Origin: Plantago major
Taxonomy: Eukaryota > Streptophyta > Magnoliopsida > Lamiales > Plantaginaceae
Length of the DNA stretch: 64,000 bases
Reading direction: 5' to 3'
Assembly (NCBI GenBank): GCA_026545765.1
Contig: CM048839.1
Coordinates: 90,858,914 to 90,922,913 of the forward strand
A model generated the notes under the pieces. That model was not told where the DNA came from. It saw only the letters and a program-made list of their open reading frames with translations, and did no database searches. A program made the translations under genes and the position numbers. Below are positions 48,645 through 60,580 of this stretch, one piece after another (the stretch's first letter is position 1; every line of letters begins with the position of its first letter).

Positions 48645-51637
48645 TTACAGACTTTCGGGGCACACCCCGTCTTCACTCCTCCTGCCGCCCGGGCGAACCA
48701 GCTCGTGTTGTCCGGACGGACCTCCGATCTCTTTCTCGAGTGATGCTTGCAAATCCGCCAGCCTTTGATCTTTGGCTTCCTGAGCCAACCTTTTCTCCCT
48801 TCGGATCTGAAATTCCTCGAGGAAGGCAGGGCATTGCTTCATCAGATCCAGATCCCGAGAGAAGCCATGGACGGGCCCGGGCAGAGTCAGCTAGTCCCGG
48901 TCGTGCTCCACATGTTCCTCCAAAGGAACGAAGACATTGGACATCAGAACCCGGGGCACGAAGGCCGGAAGATACGGACCACCATGGTTGTATTTATTGT
49001 CTTCTGTCTTGTTACAGACTAGCTCCACGAACTCACACTGGAGCAAGTCTTCGTCCGAGACACCTTCCGGAGCAAACTCCGAGGGATCCGCCTCTTTGAA
49101 AGAAGAGATGCCTTCAGCTTCCAAATCGCAGTCACTCGGGATCCAACCCCTCTGCCGAAACTGCCCCAAACTGCATCAAAGCCATCCTGTCGAGCCTCGT
49201 CATACTTGGACTCAAGCATGAACTTGCAGGAGTCTGACCCCATGAAGTCTTGGATAGCCTGTGTCCGGACCTTCAACAACTCATTCAGCATCATATCTTT
49301 GAAGGTCCGGGAGACACCAACGTACTCATCAATGCTATCTTGGTGCACTTTTAGATCCTTCTCTAGGGACATGATGGCACTCTTCAGCTTTGCCGCCTCC
49401 GCTTCGGACTCCTTCTTGGCAACAAGGGCTTTCTTAAGCCTTTCGGACAAGCTGACCACCTTGAACATCTCCGTCACCCGAGCAGCCTCAGCCTTGGCCA
49501 GGTCCTCCTCCATTATGGCCCTACGACCCGCCACCACGGAGCACGCTTGAATAGCGGCAGTAAGCTATAATGTCCAGTATTATAAGGTCAAAAAAGGTTC
49601 CGAATCAAAGAAAGATAACAATTTATTGGAACCAATAAAACCATGGTTGGATTAGTACGTACCTTCTGGTGAATCGCGATTAGCTCCACAATTCGGTCCA
49701 ACTCTGGAGCCGCAGCCATCTGAGCCACCTCAGCGTCCATGTCCGGCACGCTACTCATCTTCCCTTTGCCCTTCTTGGCCGGAGGGATCGGACCTTCGGA
49801 CGGATGCAGCACTTGAACCACTAGCGGGAGGGTCCCGAGACACAGACCTCGGAGGTTTCTTTGCCCCCTTAGAGCCCGCCACCTTGCCCTTATCCAGGGT
49901 GGGTATCACCTGAGCCTCTTCACCCACTGCCGCCCTCCGGTTCTCCTCCACTTGGAACGTGGCTGCATTCCTTGGCTCGTCCACAGGGAGCACAATAGAC
50001 GTCTTGATGATTTGACTCCGAGTTCCCTCCTCCATCTCCTTCCTCTGGGCGTCATTCTACTTCCACTTTAGCTCGTGCATGGTCGACATGACGTACTCGA
50101 ACCAAAAATCTGTGCATCCGTAGAACAAACGATAAATTTTTCGCATAACAAAACAAACAGAGCAATAAAGTAACAACCGACTCGGATAAAACAAGTATAT
50201 GACCGAATGAGGAAGGACTTACTCAAATCCTCCTTCCCATCACAAAAGCTGGGCTCTGAAAAGCCAGCTAGGTAGGGAAGGGGCTTGCAGATTAAGCCTC
50301 GGAAGAAATATTTCTCCGGGTCTTGATTCTTATGGAGCCCTTGCATCCACAAAGGAATATTCCGAGCCGGCGGCTTCCAATCCGGCAACCTACCTCGGAA
50401 AAATTTCTTCTCAAACCGCCACTGAACCCTCTCCGCCTCGGACTGACCCTGTTCAATGCGGGTCGGACGAAGATGTACCTCTTCCACCAGTTGATCCCCA
50501 GGGAAGAGAGAGGATCCACAAAAAAAGTATATGCTTGACGACATACAAGCATATAGAAGAGTGTGTTCCTATTGTTTAAATTTACACTAAAAAGTTTACG
50601 AAAATTGTCGAAAGTCACCGGGATGCCCTTGTATTTACACATCACCCCGAAGCACATCAAGTTTCTGAGGAGTTGGGAATGATCTGGTGCGGACTCAACC
50701 CCATATCATTCAAGATATCCATCAACTCGGACGCCACAGGCAAACGCCATCCACAGTGCAAACTTATCTCATGAACGCACATGTACCCGGGAGGCAGATT
50801 GTAGAAGGCGTGCGACTCATCCGGAATGAGAATCTCCACGGACTCCGGGCTCTCATACCTCCTCCGAAGCTCCCCCACCTCCTCGGATGTCACAATAGAT
50901 GGGCACGTTGGCAATGAAAAATCCTCGTCCAGCTCGCCATCCGGATCAGGATGAGTAACATCGTCTCGTGACCGAGGAAACTTCACCCGGAATACGTCTT
51001 CACCCTTCTTACTTCCCTCAGGCAGCTATTCTTGAATCAGAGGGTGACTTGTACCCGCTGGTCCAGTTGACTCCCTCCGGAAAACATGAGCAGAAAGCAT
51101 CTCCTCCTCTTCATCCTCCTCAGAACCGACATTATCAGTCTGATCCTCCTCTTCAACTTTATCATCCCCGGACGAAGAACTCAACTCCACGACCGTCCGA
51201 AGGGCGGCAACATTCTGAACCCGATCTTCAACACCCTCTTCAAACATTCCCAGCTCGGGCGGTGCCTCGGAGGTATCATGTACTTCCTCTATGTTAGGTT
51301 CCTGTGGATCCGGAATGAATGGCACTCAATTAGGGTTACTCCTGAAATTATAGCCTATGTTGCGTATGAGGGATCGAATCTCTACTGGAAGTTCGGGCTC
51401 CTTCCCAGCCCAGCGCGAACGAAGACCCCCTATGCTCCGAGAGATCGTCTCTTGGACAGCACCAACACCATGCACAGAAGAGACTTGCGGGTAATCCTGA
51501 CGCTTCGGAGACCCTGAACCCGAAACAACTAACCGAAGTAAAGAGCTTACCTCGAGCTCTTCACGGCTCGGATGAGGAGAACGATCCAGCCCTTCCGAAT
51601 CCTCCGCACCACCAACATCAATCTCCTCGGAGCTGTA
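48645..51637 (-). pseudogene. Antisense gene of element E, 5' truncated by complex F
   Basis: Homologous to the antisense gene of D. It starts inside exon 1 at SSEEIDVGGAEDSEG, because F replaces everything upstream. In order: acidic region, a TAG near 51026, the conserved block (RRYESPESVEILIPDESHAF, PPGYMCVHEISLHCGWRLP, SLGINWWKRYIFVR), the same -1 frame change as in D, then EKKFFRGRLPDWKPPARNIP. A donor GTAAGT follows near 50220, then a middle exon (TRSQIIKTSIVLPVDEPRNA, TLDKGKVAGSKGAKKPPRSV), a 98-bp GT-AG intron at 49565-49662, and the coiled-coil end (SERLKKALVAKKESEAEAAK), which itself shifts frame near 49165. No promoter remains. Confidence 0.77.
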
Positions 51638-53560
51638 TGATATGCTCAAATTGATACTTAGAAAACCAAGTAGTAAGCAGTTGTTATAGACAGACAAAGC
51701 TAAACCACAGAGTCGTTCGCTAAGGAATTAATCAGGCTACCAAAACGAATGAGAGTAAACAGTTTGTTTGTATGTAACCGATAGATTTGAGTGATTGTAC
51801 TTCTAAAACACAGATAAAAACAGGAAACAGATAAACTGGTTTGATCAAAGAGAGAAGATGAACACAGTAGTAATGATCAAGTAATGCTAATTCGTTCTAG
51901 GGCAATCATTCATATTTATCACACGGTCGGCATGTAAATCTTCTCAGTAAGTTCTCGCGGCGAACAAAATCCTCATTCTTTAGGATGTTTTCTCGCCACC
52001 AGACACGACGTGCTATCTTTTTCTACAGGAGGAATTTGGCTACGATTCTGGAACAAAAGTTGTATTCCATTGAATTATATTTATATGGCCACCGAGATCA
52101 GGTAAATCGAACTTCATATGAGAGAGTTATGTCGAAAATGGATAGACTACTCCGTAAATCATCACTTTTGTAAGTCACGCTACAACGCCTCTCAATTCTT
52201 CGTCCGAACTCCGAATCCACTTCCGTCTTCGCCCAATTACTCTTCATTCAGAGATCTATAACCAATGTCTTCACTCCGATTTTCACCTTGGGGACCAAAT
52301 AACAAAAAAAATCCTACAAAACACAAACAAAGTACCAAAGCATAAAAACGTACAAAAACACTATAAAACTAAGGTCAAAGACTAACAAAAGACCGCTAAA
52401 AAGGACCAAATTAGACGTTAGAATATTGTCTCATCAAAATCCCTAAACCGAACCTTTGCTCGTCCTCGAGCAAACACACAACCTAAACATACTAGACTCG
52501 AAACAAAAACAAACAAGAAGCACATAAAAGAGTTGAACTACCAAGTGACCGAATCTACCATTGTAAACATTAAATTCACAAGATGCAAATGTTTTGCACT
52601 CAACTAACCTTGGCAGAATAGTGCACAGAAAATCAAACAAGAAAGTTTCTTAAGTAAATAGTACTTAAGTCTAACTCGCTAATCCCTCACAAGAGGATCC
52701 TATGCAAATCTCTGTCGCACTCTGGTAGTGTCCAGTGGGTTAATCACTCAATAAATATCAAGAGAAAGGAAGGTGACTTTCGTCACAAAAGTGCCTCAAA
52801 TAACTCATGCAATGTACTCAATCAGTTAAGTCAGAAGGGACTTTTTCCTAGCACATAGCAGCTTGCCAGAACATACAAACCAACTTCCGTATCACCACAT
52901 TCTTGCATACTATGAATTATATGCTAATCAATTGGCCACAATGGACCCTTTTAGTCTCACTTTTTTGGTAGTGTCTATTTTACCGAAGTTTGCACTTTTG
53001 TGCGTGTCAGTTTGGTATACGTGCCATCAACCCTCACGGTCATATGGCTTTTTAGGACCACGCCGGTATACAGGTAGTATTTGAAACACGCCCAACACGA
53101 CTACGGTGATGACGAGCACCACAAATACACTCCGAGACAATATTTTTTCATCGACTAATGGTTTCTCACCGGCTTTTTGGACCAAAGAGCTATACATGCT
53201 ATTTACAAGAAAAAACAGACTTATAGGATTCTAAATCCACCACGCCACTTTCAGTCAAATATCATGCAAAACATAAGCAGCTATCAAATTTAACAATCAT
53301 AATAGATGCGCGACTTGGGAGAACAACTCAGACTCACCACAAAAATCATAAAGTAGGCAAAAAGACTCTATTTTTTAAAATAAAACTAGGCTCGGCGCGG
53401 TGGGCGAAAAGTCTCGCTGCGGCGAGTTTTTACGAGACGAAAAAAAAGATTTCTGGGGATGGGTCTCGCCGCGGCGAGATTTTACGAAACTAAATCCCGT
53501 CCTCTCGACTTATCTCGCCGCGGCGAAGCAAAACGCTCACCGCGGCGAGGGCGAAATTTC
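51638..53560 (-). repeat. Complex F LTR, leftmost copy
   Basis: Homologous to the other two LTRs but lacking 229 bp present at 56388-56616 and 59842-60070. The right edge is uncertain: I place it before the pyrimidine-rich tract near 53560-53580, which would be the polypurine tract on the minus strand. It contains CGCCGCGGCG-type motifs at about 53395-53540. Short frames inside are not convincing genes. Confidence 0.65.
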
Positions 53561-54285
53561 AAATTTTTTTTTTCTTCTTTGACTCTAATGCGATCTCACC
53601 TCGCGAGATCAAAATTCCATGCCTCGGCTAGAATTTCACGAGTTTCCTCATGTGAGTACAAAGGTTCCGCTTCCACAAATACGTACATACATAAACTGAA
53701 AACAAAACAAACACATAAAAGTGGCTAACATACCACCCCACGTAGACAAGTAAGGCACACAGACCGCAAAAAGATATGCAATCCTATGTGGCTCACCGAC
53801 CACCACTATGAAAGCGATAAAAACGGACACAAAACACATGAAATTCCTCTCCAAACCTAAACTTTAGCTCGTCCTCGAGTTTTAAGTTTAAGCAGTCGAA
53901 GGAACAGAAAAGAAAAAACAACTGATAATAAAGAAAGCTTACCCCTGGGTTGCCTCCCGGGAAGCGCCTTTATTATAGTCGTTGGCTCGACTTTTTGTGA
54001 ACGCTGCTATCCATTATCAAACGGGAACGAATCCGTTGCATCCTTTCCGGTATCCTCAACATTTTGTGAGCAATCCTTAGCTCCTCTCCTCAAGTTCTCT
54101 AATAATTCCATGATTCCCTGCAAACTAAAATTAAACAAATCAGAAGATTTAAAAACTAAAAAATAACTATGGGAAACAGAGGGAAAATAAAAATGAGAAA
54201 TTGGGTCGAAACTCCCTGGGCAATTCAATGTATGTGATGGAACCAATACGTGCGAATCATAAGCAGGTAATGGAGAAGAATGTAT

Positions 54286-54720
54286 TTAATATTTTTCTGT
54301 GGGGGCAGATTCGAAATTTAGCTCAGCAAGGCAGTTTGTCCTATCATGCTCGATGTTCTCGTGCCACAACATCGTCTCTTTATAAATACAAACCTGCGCA
54401 TTGATAAACTCAAAGAATTGTCCAAGTTCGAACTCATCTATGGGTTGTCTCGCAGCTTCATCTAACATCATTCTACTACTCTTGGTTAATCCCCAATAGA
54501 AACATTCTATCCATTCCTTATCCTCCAATCCAGCATATATGCATTCTTCTTGCAGCTCTAGAAACCGAAACCATGCTTCGTCAAATCTTTCTCCACAAAA
54601 TTGTCGAAAGTTGCGAAGCACTTCCCTCTCTATTTGGTGGAGCTGTGCTCGCTCGATAAGCCATTCTCCATAGGTTTTTGATTTTACGATTGGGGATTTG
54701 TATGGCTTCTCGGTTGTCAT
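54286..54720 (-). pseudogene. Complex F gag-like gene, left internal region
   Basis: From the ATG at 54718-54720 (MTTEKPYKSPIVKSKTYGEW) through ERFDEAWFRFLELQEECIYA and EWIECFYWGLTKSSRMMLDE, the pattern of a plant retrotransposon gag core, to an early stop after FESAPTEKY. A pyrimidine-rich ...TGTGTGTGCAG just upstream of the ATG could be a splice acceptor. In the right copy the frame runs on for about 85 more residues, so this one is truncated by a change near 54286. Gag would bind element RNA; nothing else is encoded. Confidence 0.65.
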
Positions 54721-54850
54721 AAGTTCCTGCACACACAAAGACAGGAAACCACGAGTAGTTCCGAAAAAAAAACAAACAAAAAAAACTAGCTAAACAAATA
54801 AAAACTATAAACAAACAAAAAATCACACTCAAACGCTACAGTAGGAATTA

Positions 54851-54870
54851 ATTCCCCGGCAGCGGCACCA
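54851..54870 (-). other. Primer binding site of complex F, left internal region
   Basis: Minus strand TGGTGCCGCTGCCGGGGAAT, four bases from the LTR. It resembles the tRNA-Asp type primer site used by several plant gypsy elements (from memory). Confidence 0.65.
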
Positions 54871-54874
54871 AATT

Positions 54875-57063
54875 TGATATGCTCAAATTAATACTTAGAA
54901 AACCAAGTAGTAAGCAGTTGTTATAGACAGACAAAGCTAAACCACAGAGTCGTTCGCTAAGGAATTAATCAGGCTACCACAACGGATGAGAGTAAACAGT
55001 TTGTTTGTAAGTAACAGATAGATTTGAGTGATTGTACTTCTAAATCACATATTAAAATAGGAAACAGATAAACTGGTTTGATCAAAGAGAGAAGATGAAC
55101 ACAGTAGTAATGATCAAGTAATGCTAATTTGTTCTAGGGTAATCATACATATTTGTCACACGGTCGGCGTACAGAAATCTGCTCTCGTAAGTTCTTGCGG
55201 CGGCGAACAAAAATCCTCGCCGCTGCGCGGATGTTTTCTGCCAGCCAGATTACGACGTCCTATCTTTTTCTACAGGAGGAATTTGTCTACTATTCTGGAA
55301 CGAAAGTTGTAGACATTTGAATTATATTTCCATGGCCACCGAGATCAGGTAAATCGGACTTCATATGAGAGAGTTATGTCCACAATCGATAGACTGCTCC
55401 GTAAATCATCACTTTTGCAAGTCACGTTAAAACGCCTCTCAATTCTTCGTCCGAACTCCGACTCGACTTCTGTCTTCGCCCAATTACTCTTCATTCAGAG
55501 ATCTATAACCAATGTCTTCACTCCGATTTTCACCTTCGGGACCAAATAACAAAAAAACTCCTACAAAACACAAACAAAGTACCAAAGCATAAAAACGTAC
55601 AAAAACAATATAAAACTAAGGTCAAAGACTAACAAAAGACCGCTAAAAAGGACCAAATGAGACGTTAGAATATTGTCTCATCAAAATCCCCAAACCGAAC
55701 CTTTGCCCGTCCTCGAGCATACACATAACCTAAACATACTAGACTCGAAACAAAAACAAACAAGAAGCACATAAAAGAGTTGAACTCCCAAGTGACCGAA
55801 TCTACCATTGTAAACAATAAATTCACAAGATGCAAAGGTTTTGCACTCAACTAACCTTGGCAGAATAGTGCACATAAAATCAAACAAGAAAGTTTCTGAA
55901 GTAAATAGCACTTAAGTCTAACTCGCTAATCCCTCACAAGAGGATCCTATGCAAATCTCTCTTGCACTCTGGAAGTGTCCAGTAGGTTAATCACTCAAGA
56001 AATATCAAGAGAAAGGAAGGTGACTTTCGTCACAAAAGTGCCTCAAATAACTCATGCAATTTACTCAATCAGTTAAGTCAGAAGCGACTTTTTCCTAGCA
56101 CATAGCAGCTTGCCAGAACATACAAACCAACTTCCATATCACCACATTCTTGCATACTATGAATTATATGCTAATCAATTGGCCACAATGGACTCTTTTA
56201 GTCTCACTTTTTTGGTAGTGTCTGTTTTACCGAAGTTCGCACTTTTGTGCGTGTCAGTTTGTTATACGTGCCATCAACCCTCACGGTCATATGGCTTTTT
56301 AGGACCACGCCGGTATATAGGTAGTATTTGAAACACGCCCAACACGACTACGGTGATGACGAGCACCACAAATACACTCCGAGACAAATCAAATACAGGG
56401 GAAGCAATACAAATTACAAGTATAAAAATAACATTATCAGCACAGCAGAATTCTTCTCCCCAAACCAGTTCTTTGCAATGGATTGGCTTCGATAAAATAG
56501 ATCATGAAGAGCATGCCGTTCGTCATACTTAACTTACACAGAGTACACATGAGCATGATGAGGCGCAAACAAGGGAGTTTGCACTTCCTGAATAAATCAC
56601 ACAGGTGCCGGTACAATATTTTTTCATCGGCTAATGGTTTCTCACCGGATTTTTGGACCAAAGAGCTATACATACTTGCTATTTACAAGAAAAACAGACT
56701 TATAGGATTTTAAATCCACCACGCCACTTTCAGTCAAATATCATGCAAAACATAAGCAGCTATCAAATTTAACAATCACAATAGATGCTCGACTTGGGCG
56801 AACAACTCAGACTCACCACAAAAATCAGAAAGTAAGCAAAAAGACTCTATTTTTAAAAAAAAAACTAAGCTCGGCGCGGCGGGCAAAAAGTCTCGCCACG
56901 GCGAGTTTTTACGAGACGAAAAAAAAGATTTCTGGGGACGGGTCTCGCCGCGGCGAAGCAAAAGGCTCGCCACGGCGAGATTTTACGAAACTAAATCCTG
57001 TGCTCTCGACTTATCTTGCCACGGCGAAGCAAAACGCTCACCGCGGCGAGGTCGAACTTTCGA
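54875..57063 (-). repeat. Complex F LTR, middle copy
   Basis: About 2.19 kb, with the same uncertainty at its right end. It keeps the 229-bp segment lost from the left copy and has clusters of CGCCGCGGCG-type motifs at about 56870-57050. At its left end it carries a related cggcggcg motif near 55200. Confidence 0.68.
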
Positions 57064-57511
57064 TTTTTTTTTCTTCTTTGACTCTAATGCGATCTCACCT
57101 CGCGAGATCGAAATTCCATGCCTCAGCTAGAATTTCACGAGTTTCCTCGCGTGAGTACAAAGGTTCCGCTTCCACAAACACGTACATACATAAACTGAAA
57201 ACAAAAAAAATCATCTAAAAATGGCTAACATACCACCCCACGTAGACAAATAAGGCACACAGGCCGCAAAAAGATATGCAATCCTATGTGGCTCACCGAC
57301 CACCACTATGAAAGCGATAAAAATGGACACAAAACACATGGAATCCCTCCCCAAACCTAAACTATAGCTCGTCCTCGAGTTTCAAGTTTAAGCAAGCGAA
57401 GGAACAGAAAAGAAAAAAACAAAAAACTGATAATAAAGAAAGCTTACCTCCGGGTTGCCTCCCGGGAAGCGCCTTTATTATAGTCGTTGGCTCGACTTTT
57501 TAGGAACGCTG

Positions 57512-58175
57512 CTATCCATTATCAAACGGGAACGAATCCCTTGCATCCTTTCCGGTATCCTCAGCATTTTGTGAGCCATCTTTAGCTCCTCTCCTCAAGT
57601 TCTCTAATAATTCCATGATTCCCTGCAAACTAAAATTAAACAAATCAGAAGATTTAAAAACTAAAAAATAACTATGGGAAACAGAGGCAAAATAAAAATT
57701 AGAAATTGGGTCGAAACTCCCTGGGAATTTCAATGTATGTGATGGAACCAATACGTGCGAATCACAAGCAGGTAATGGAGTAGAATGTATTTCATCTTGT
57801 TCTGTGGGTGCAGATTCGAAAGTTAGCTCAGCAAGGCAGTTTGTCCTCTCACGCTCGATGTTCTCATTCCACAACATCGTCTCTTTATAAATACAAACCT
57901 GCGCATTGATAAACTCAAAGAATTGTCCAAGTTCGAACTCATCTATGGGTTGTCTTGCAGCTTCATCTAACATCATTCTACTACTCTCGGTTAATCCCCA
58001 ATAGAAACATTCTATCCATTCCTTATCCTCCAATCCAGCATATATGCATTCTTCTTGCAGCTCTAGAAACCGAAACCATGCTTCGTCAAATCTTTCTCCA
58101 TAGGTTTTCGATAAGCCATTCTCCATAGGTTTTTGATTTTACGATTGGGGATTTGTATGGCTTCTCGGTTGTCAT
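57512..58175 (-). pseudogene. Complex F gag-like gene, right internal region
   Basis: The ATG at 58173-58175 opens MTTEKPYKSPIVKSKTYGEW but runs into a stop. Near 58095-58130 about 60 bp are missing and a short piece (ctccataggttttcgataag and similar) is duplicated. The rest is a long open frame down to 57512 with ERFDEAWFRFLELQEECIYA, EWIECFYWGLTESSRMMLDE and a C-terminal tail (FSLQGIMELLENLRRGAKDG). The tail is intact here and cut in the left copy, so the two copies have complementary damage. Confidence 0.65.
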
Positions 58176-58304
58176 AAGTTCCTGCACACACAAAGACAGG
58201 AAACCACGAGTAGTTCCGACAAAAAACAAACAAAAAAAACTAGCTAAACAAATAAAAACTATAAACAAACAAAAAATCACACTCAAACGCTACAGTAGGA
58301 ATTA

Positions 58305-58324
58305 ATTCCCCGGCAGTGGCGCCA
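58305..58324 (-). other. Primer binding site of complex F, right internal region
   Basis: Minus strand TGGCGCCACTGCCGGGGAAT, four bases from the LTR at 58329. It differs from the left copy at two positions. Confidence 0.68.
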
Positions 58325-58328
58325 AATT

Positions 58329-60573
58329 TGATATGCTCAAATTAATACTTAGAAAACCAAGTAGTAAGCAGTTGTTATAGACAGACAAAGCTAAACCACA
58401 GAGTCGTTCGCTAAGGAATTAATCAGGCTACCACAACGAATTAGAGTAAACAGTTTGTTTGTAAGTAACAGATAGATTTGAGTGATTGTACTTCTAAAAC
58501 ACAGATTAAAACAGGAAACAGATAAACTGGTTTGATCAAAGATAGAAGATGAACACAGTAGTAATGATCAAGTAATGCTAATTCGTTCTAGGGCAATCAT
58601 TCATATTTGTCACACGGTCGGCGTACAGAAATCTGCTCTCGTAAGTTGGCGCGGCGGCGAAAAAAAATCCTCGCCGCTGCGCGGATGTTTTCTGCCAGCC
58701 AGATTACGACATCCTATCTTTTTCTACAGGAGGAATTTGGCTACGATTCTGGAACAAGAGTTGTAGCCCTTTGAATTATAGTTCCATGGCCACCGAGATC
58801 AGGTAAATCGGACTTCATATGAGAGAGTTATGTCCAAAATGGATAGACTACTCCGTAAATCACCACTTTTGCAAGTCACGCTAAAACGCCTCTCAATTCT
58901 TCGTCCGAACTCCGAATCCACTTCCGTATTCGCCCAATTACTCTGCATTCAGAGATCTATAACCAATGTCTTCACTCCGATTTTCACCTTGGGGATCAAA
59001 TAACAAAAAAAATCCTACAAAACACAAACAAAGTACCAAAGCATAAAAACATTCAAAAACACTATAAAGCTAAGGTCAAAGACTAACAAAAGACCGCTAA
59101 AAAGGACCAAATGAGACGTTATAATATTGTCTCATCAAAATCCCCAAACCGAACCTTTGCTCGTCCTCGAGCAAACACACAACCTAAACATACTAGACTC
59201 GAAACAAAAACAAACAAGAAGCACATAAAAGAGTTGAACTCCCAAGTGACCGAACCTACCATTGTAAACATTAAATTCACAAGATGCAAAGGTTTTGCAC
59301 TCAACTAACCTTGGAAGAATAGTGCACAGAAAATCAAACAAGAAAGTTTCTCAAGTAAATAGCACTTAAGTCTAACTCGCTAATCCCTCACAAGAGTATC
59401 CTATGAAACTCTCTCTCGCACTCTGGAAGTGTCCAGTGGGTTAATCACTCAAGAAATATCAAGAGAAAGGAAGGTGACTTTCGTCACAAAAGTGCCTCAA
59501 ATAACTCATGCAATGTACTCAATCAGTTAAGTCAGAAGGGACTTTTTCCTAGCACATAGCAGCTTGCCAGAACATACAAACCAACTTCCATATCACCACA
59601 TTCTTTCATACTATGAATTATATGCTAGTCAATTGGCCACAATGGACTCTTTTAGTCTCACTTTTTTGGTAGTGTCTGTTTTACCGAAGTCCGCACTTTT
59701 GTGCGTGTGAGTTTGGTATACGTGCCATCAACCCTCACGGTCATATTTCTTTTTAGGACCACGCCGGTATATAGGTAGTATTTGAAACACGCCCAACACG
59801 ACTACGGTGATGACGAGCACCACAGATACACTCCGAGACAAATCAAATACAGGGGAAGCAATACAAATTGCAAGTATAAAAATGACATTATCAGCATAGC
59901 AGAATTCTTTTCCCTAAACCGGTTCTTTGCAATGGATTGGCTTCGATAAAATAGATCATGAAGAGCATGCCGTTCGTCATACTTAACTTACACAGAGTAC
60001 ACATGAGCATGATGAGGCGCAAACAAGGGAGTTTGCACTTCCCGAATAAATCACACAGGTGCCGGTACAATATTTTTTCATCGGCTAATGGTTTCACACC
60101 GGCTTTTTGGACCAAAGAGCTATACATACTTGCTATTTACAAGAAAAACAGACTTATAGGATTTTAAATCCACCACGCTACTTTCAGTCAAATATCATGC
60201 AAAACATAAGCAACTACCAAATTTAACAATCACAGTAGATGCTCGACTTGGGAGAACAACTCAGACTCACCACAAAAATCAGAAAGTAGGCAAAAAGACT
60301 CTATTTTAAAAAAAAAAACTAGGCTCGGCGCGGCGGGCAAAAAGTCTCGCCGCGGCGAGTTTTTACGAGACGAAAAAAAAGATTTCTAGGGAAGGGTATC
60401 GCCGCGATGAAGCAAAAGGCTCGCCGCGGTGAGATTTTACGAAACTAAATCCCGTCCACTCGACTTATCTCGCCACGGCGAAGCAAAACGCTCACCACGG
60501 CGAAGTCGAAATTTCGAATTTTTTTTTCTTCTTTGACTCTAATGCGATCTCACCTCGCGAGATCGAAATTCCA
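58329..60573 (-). repeat. Complex F LTR, rightmost copy, joined to element E
   Basis: About 2.2 kb matching the middle copy up to gatcgaaattcca at 60573, after which sequence of E's 3' LTR begins. The other two copies continue with tgcctc..gctagaatttcac, so the right end here is probably truncated. It contains the 229-bp segment (59842-60070) and the GC-rich motif cluster (60325-60505). Confidence 0.66.
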
Positions 60574-60580
60574 TGCCAAT

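Larger units (their letters stand above)
51638..60580 (-). mobile_element. Complex F: gag-only LTR retrotransposon in LTR-internal-LTR-internal-LTR form
   Basis: Three LTR copies start (plus strand) with tgatatgctcaaatt at 51638, 54875 and 58329. Two internal regions carry a gag-like gene, and primer sites abut the second and third LTRs. No protease, RT or integrase is seen, so it depends on another element. No target duplication is found. On the left it cuts the antisense gene of E; on the right it joins the middle of E's 3' LTR near 60574-60580, so about 2 kb of E is missing. The primer site type and gag suggest an Athila-like gypsy relative, which is inference. Confidence 0.78.

Noticed and set aside
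52863..59805. Repeated frames in the F LTRs (MPEHTNQLPYH, MLCVNSFM-like, MFDFLCTILPR) as genes
   Set aside because: They lie wholly inside LTR sequence, occur in all LTR copies on both strands and have no recognisable domain.
51638..60580. CRISPR-like or satellite interpretation of the repeated blocks
   Set aside because: Repeat length of about 3.3 kb with primer sites and gag fits LTR-retrotransposon units; there are no short regularly spaced repeats.
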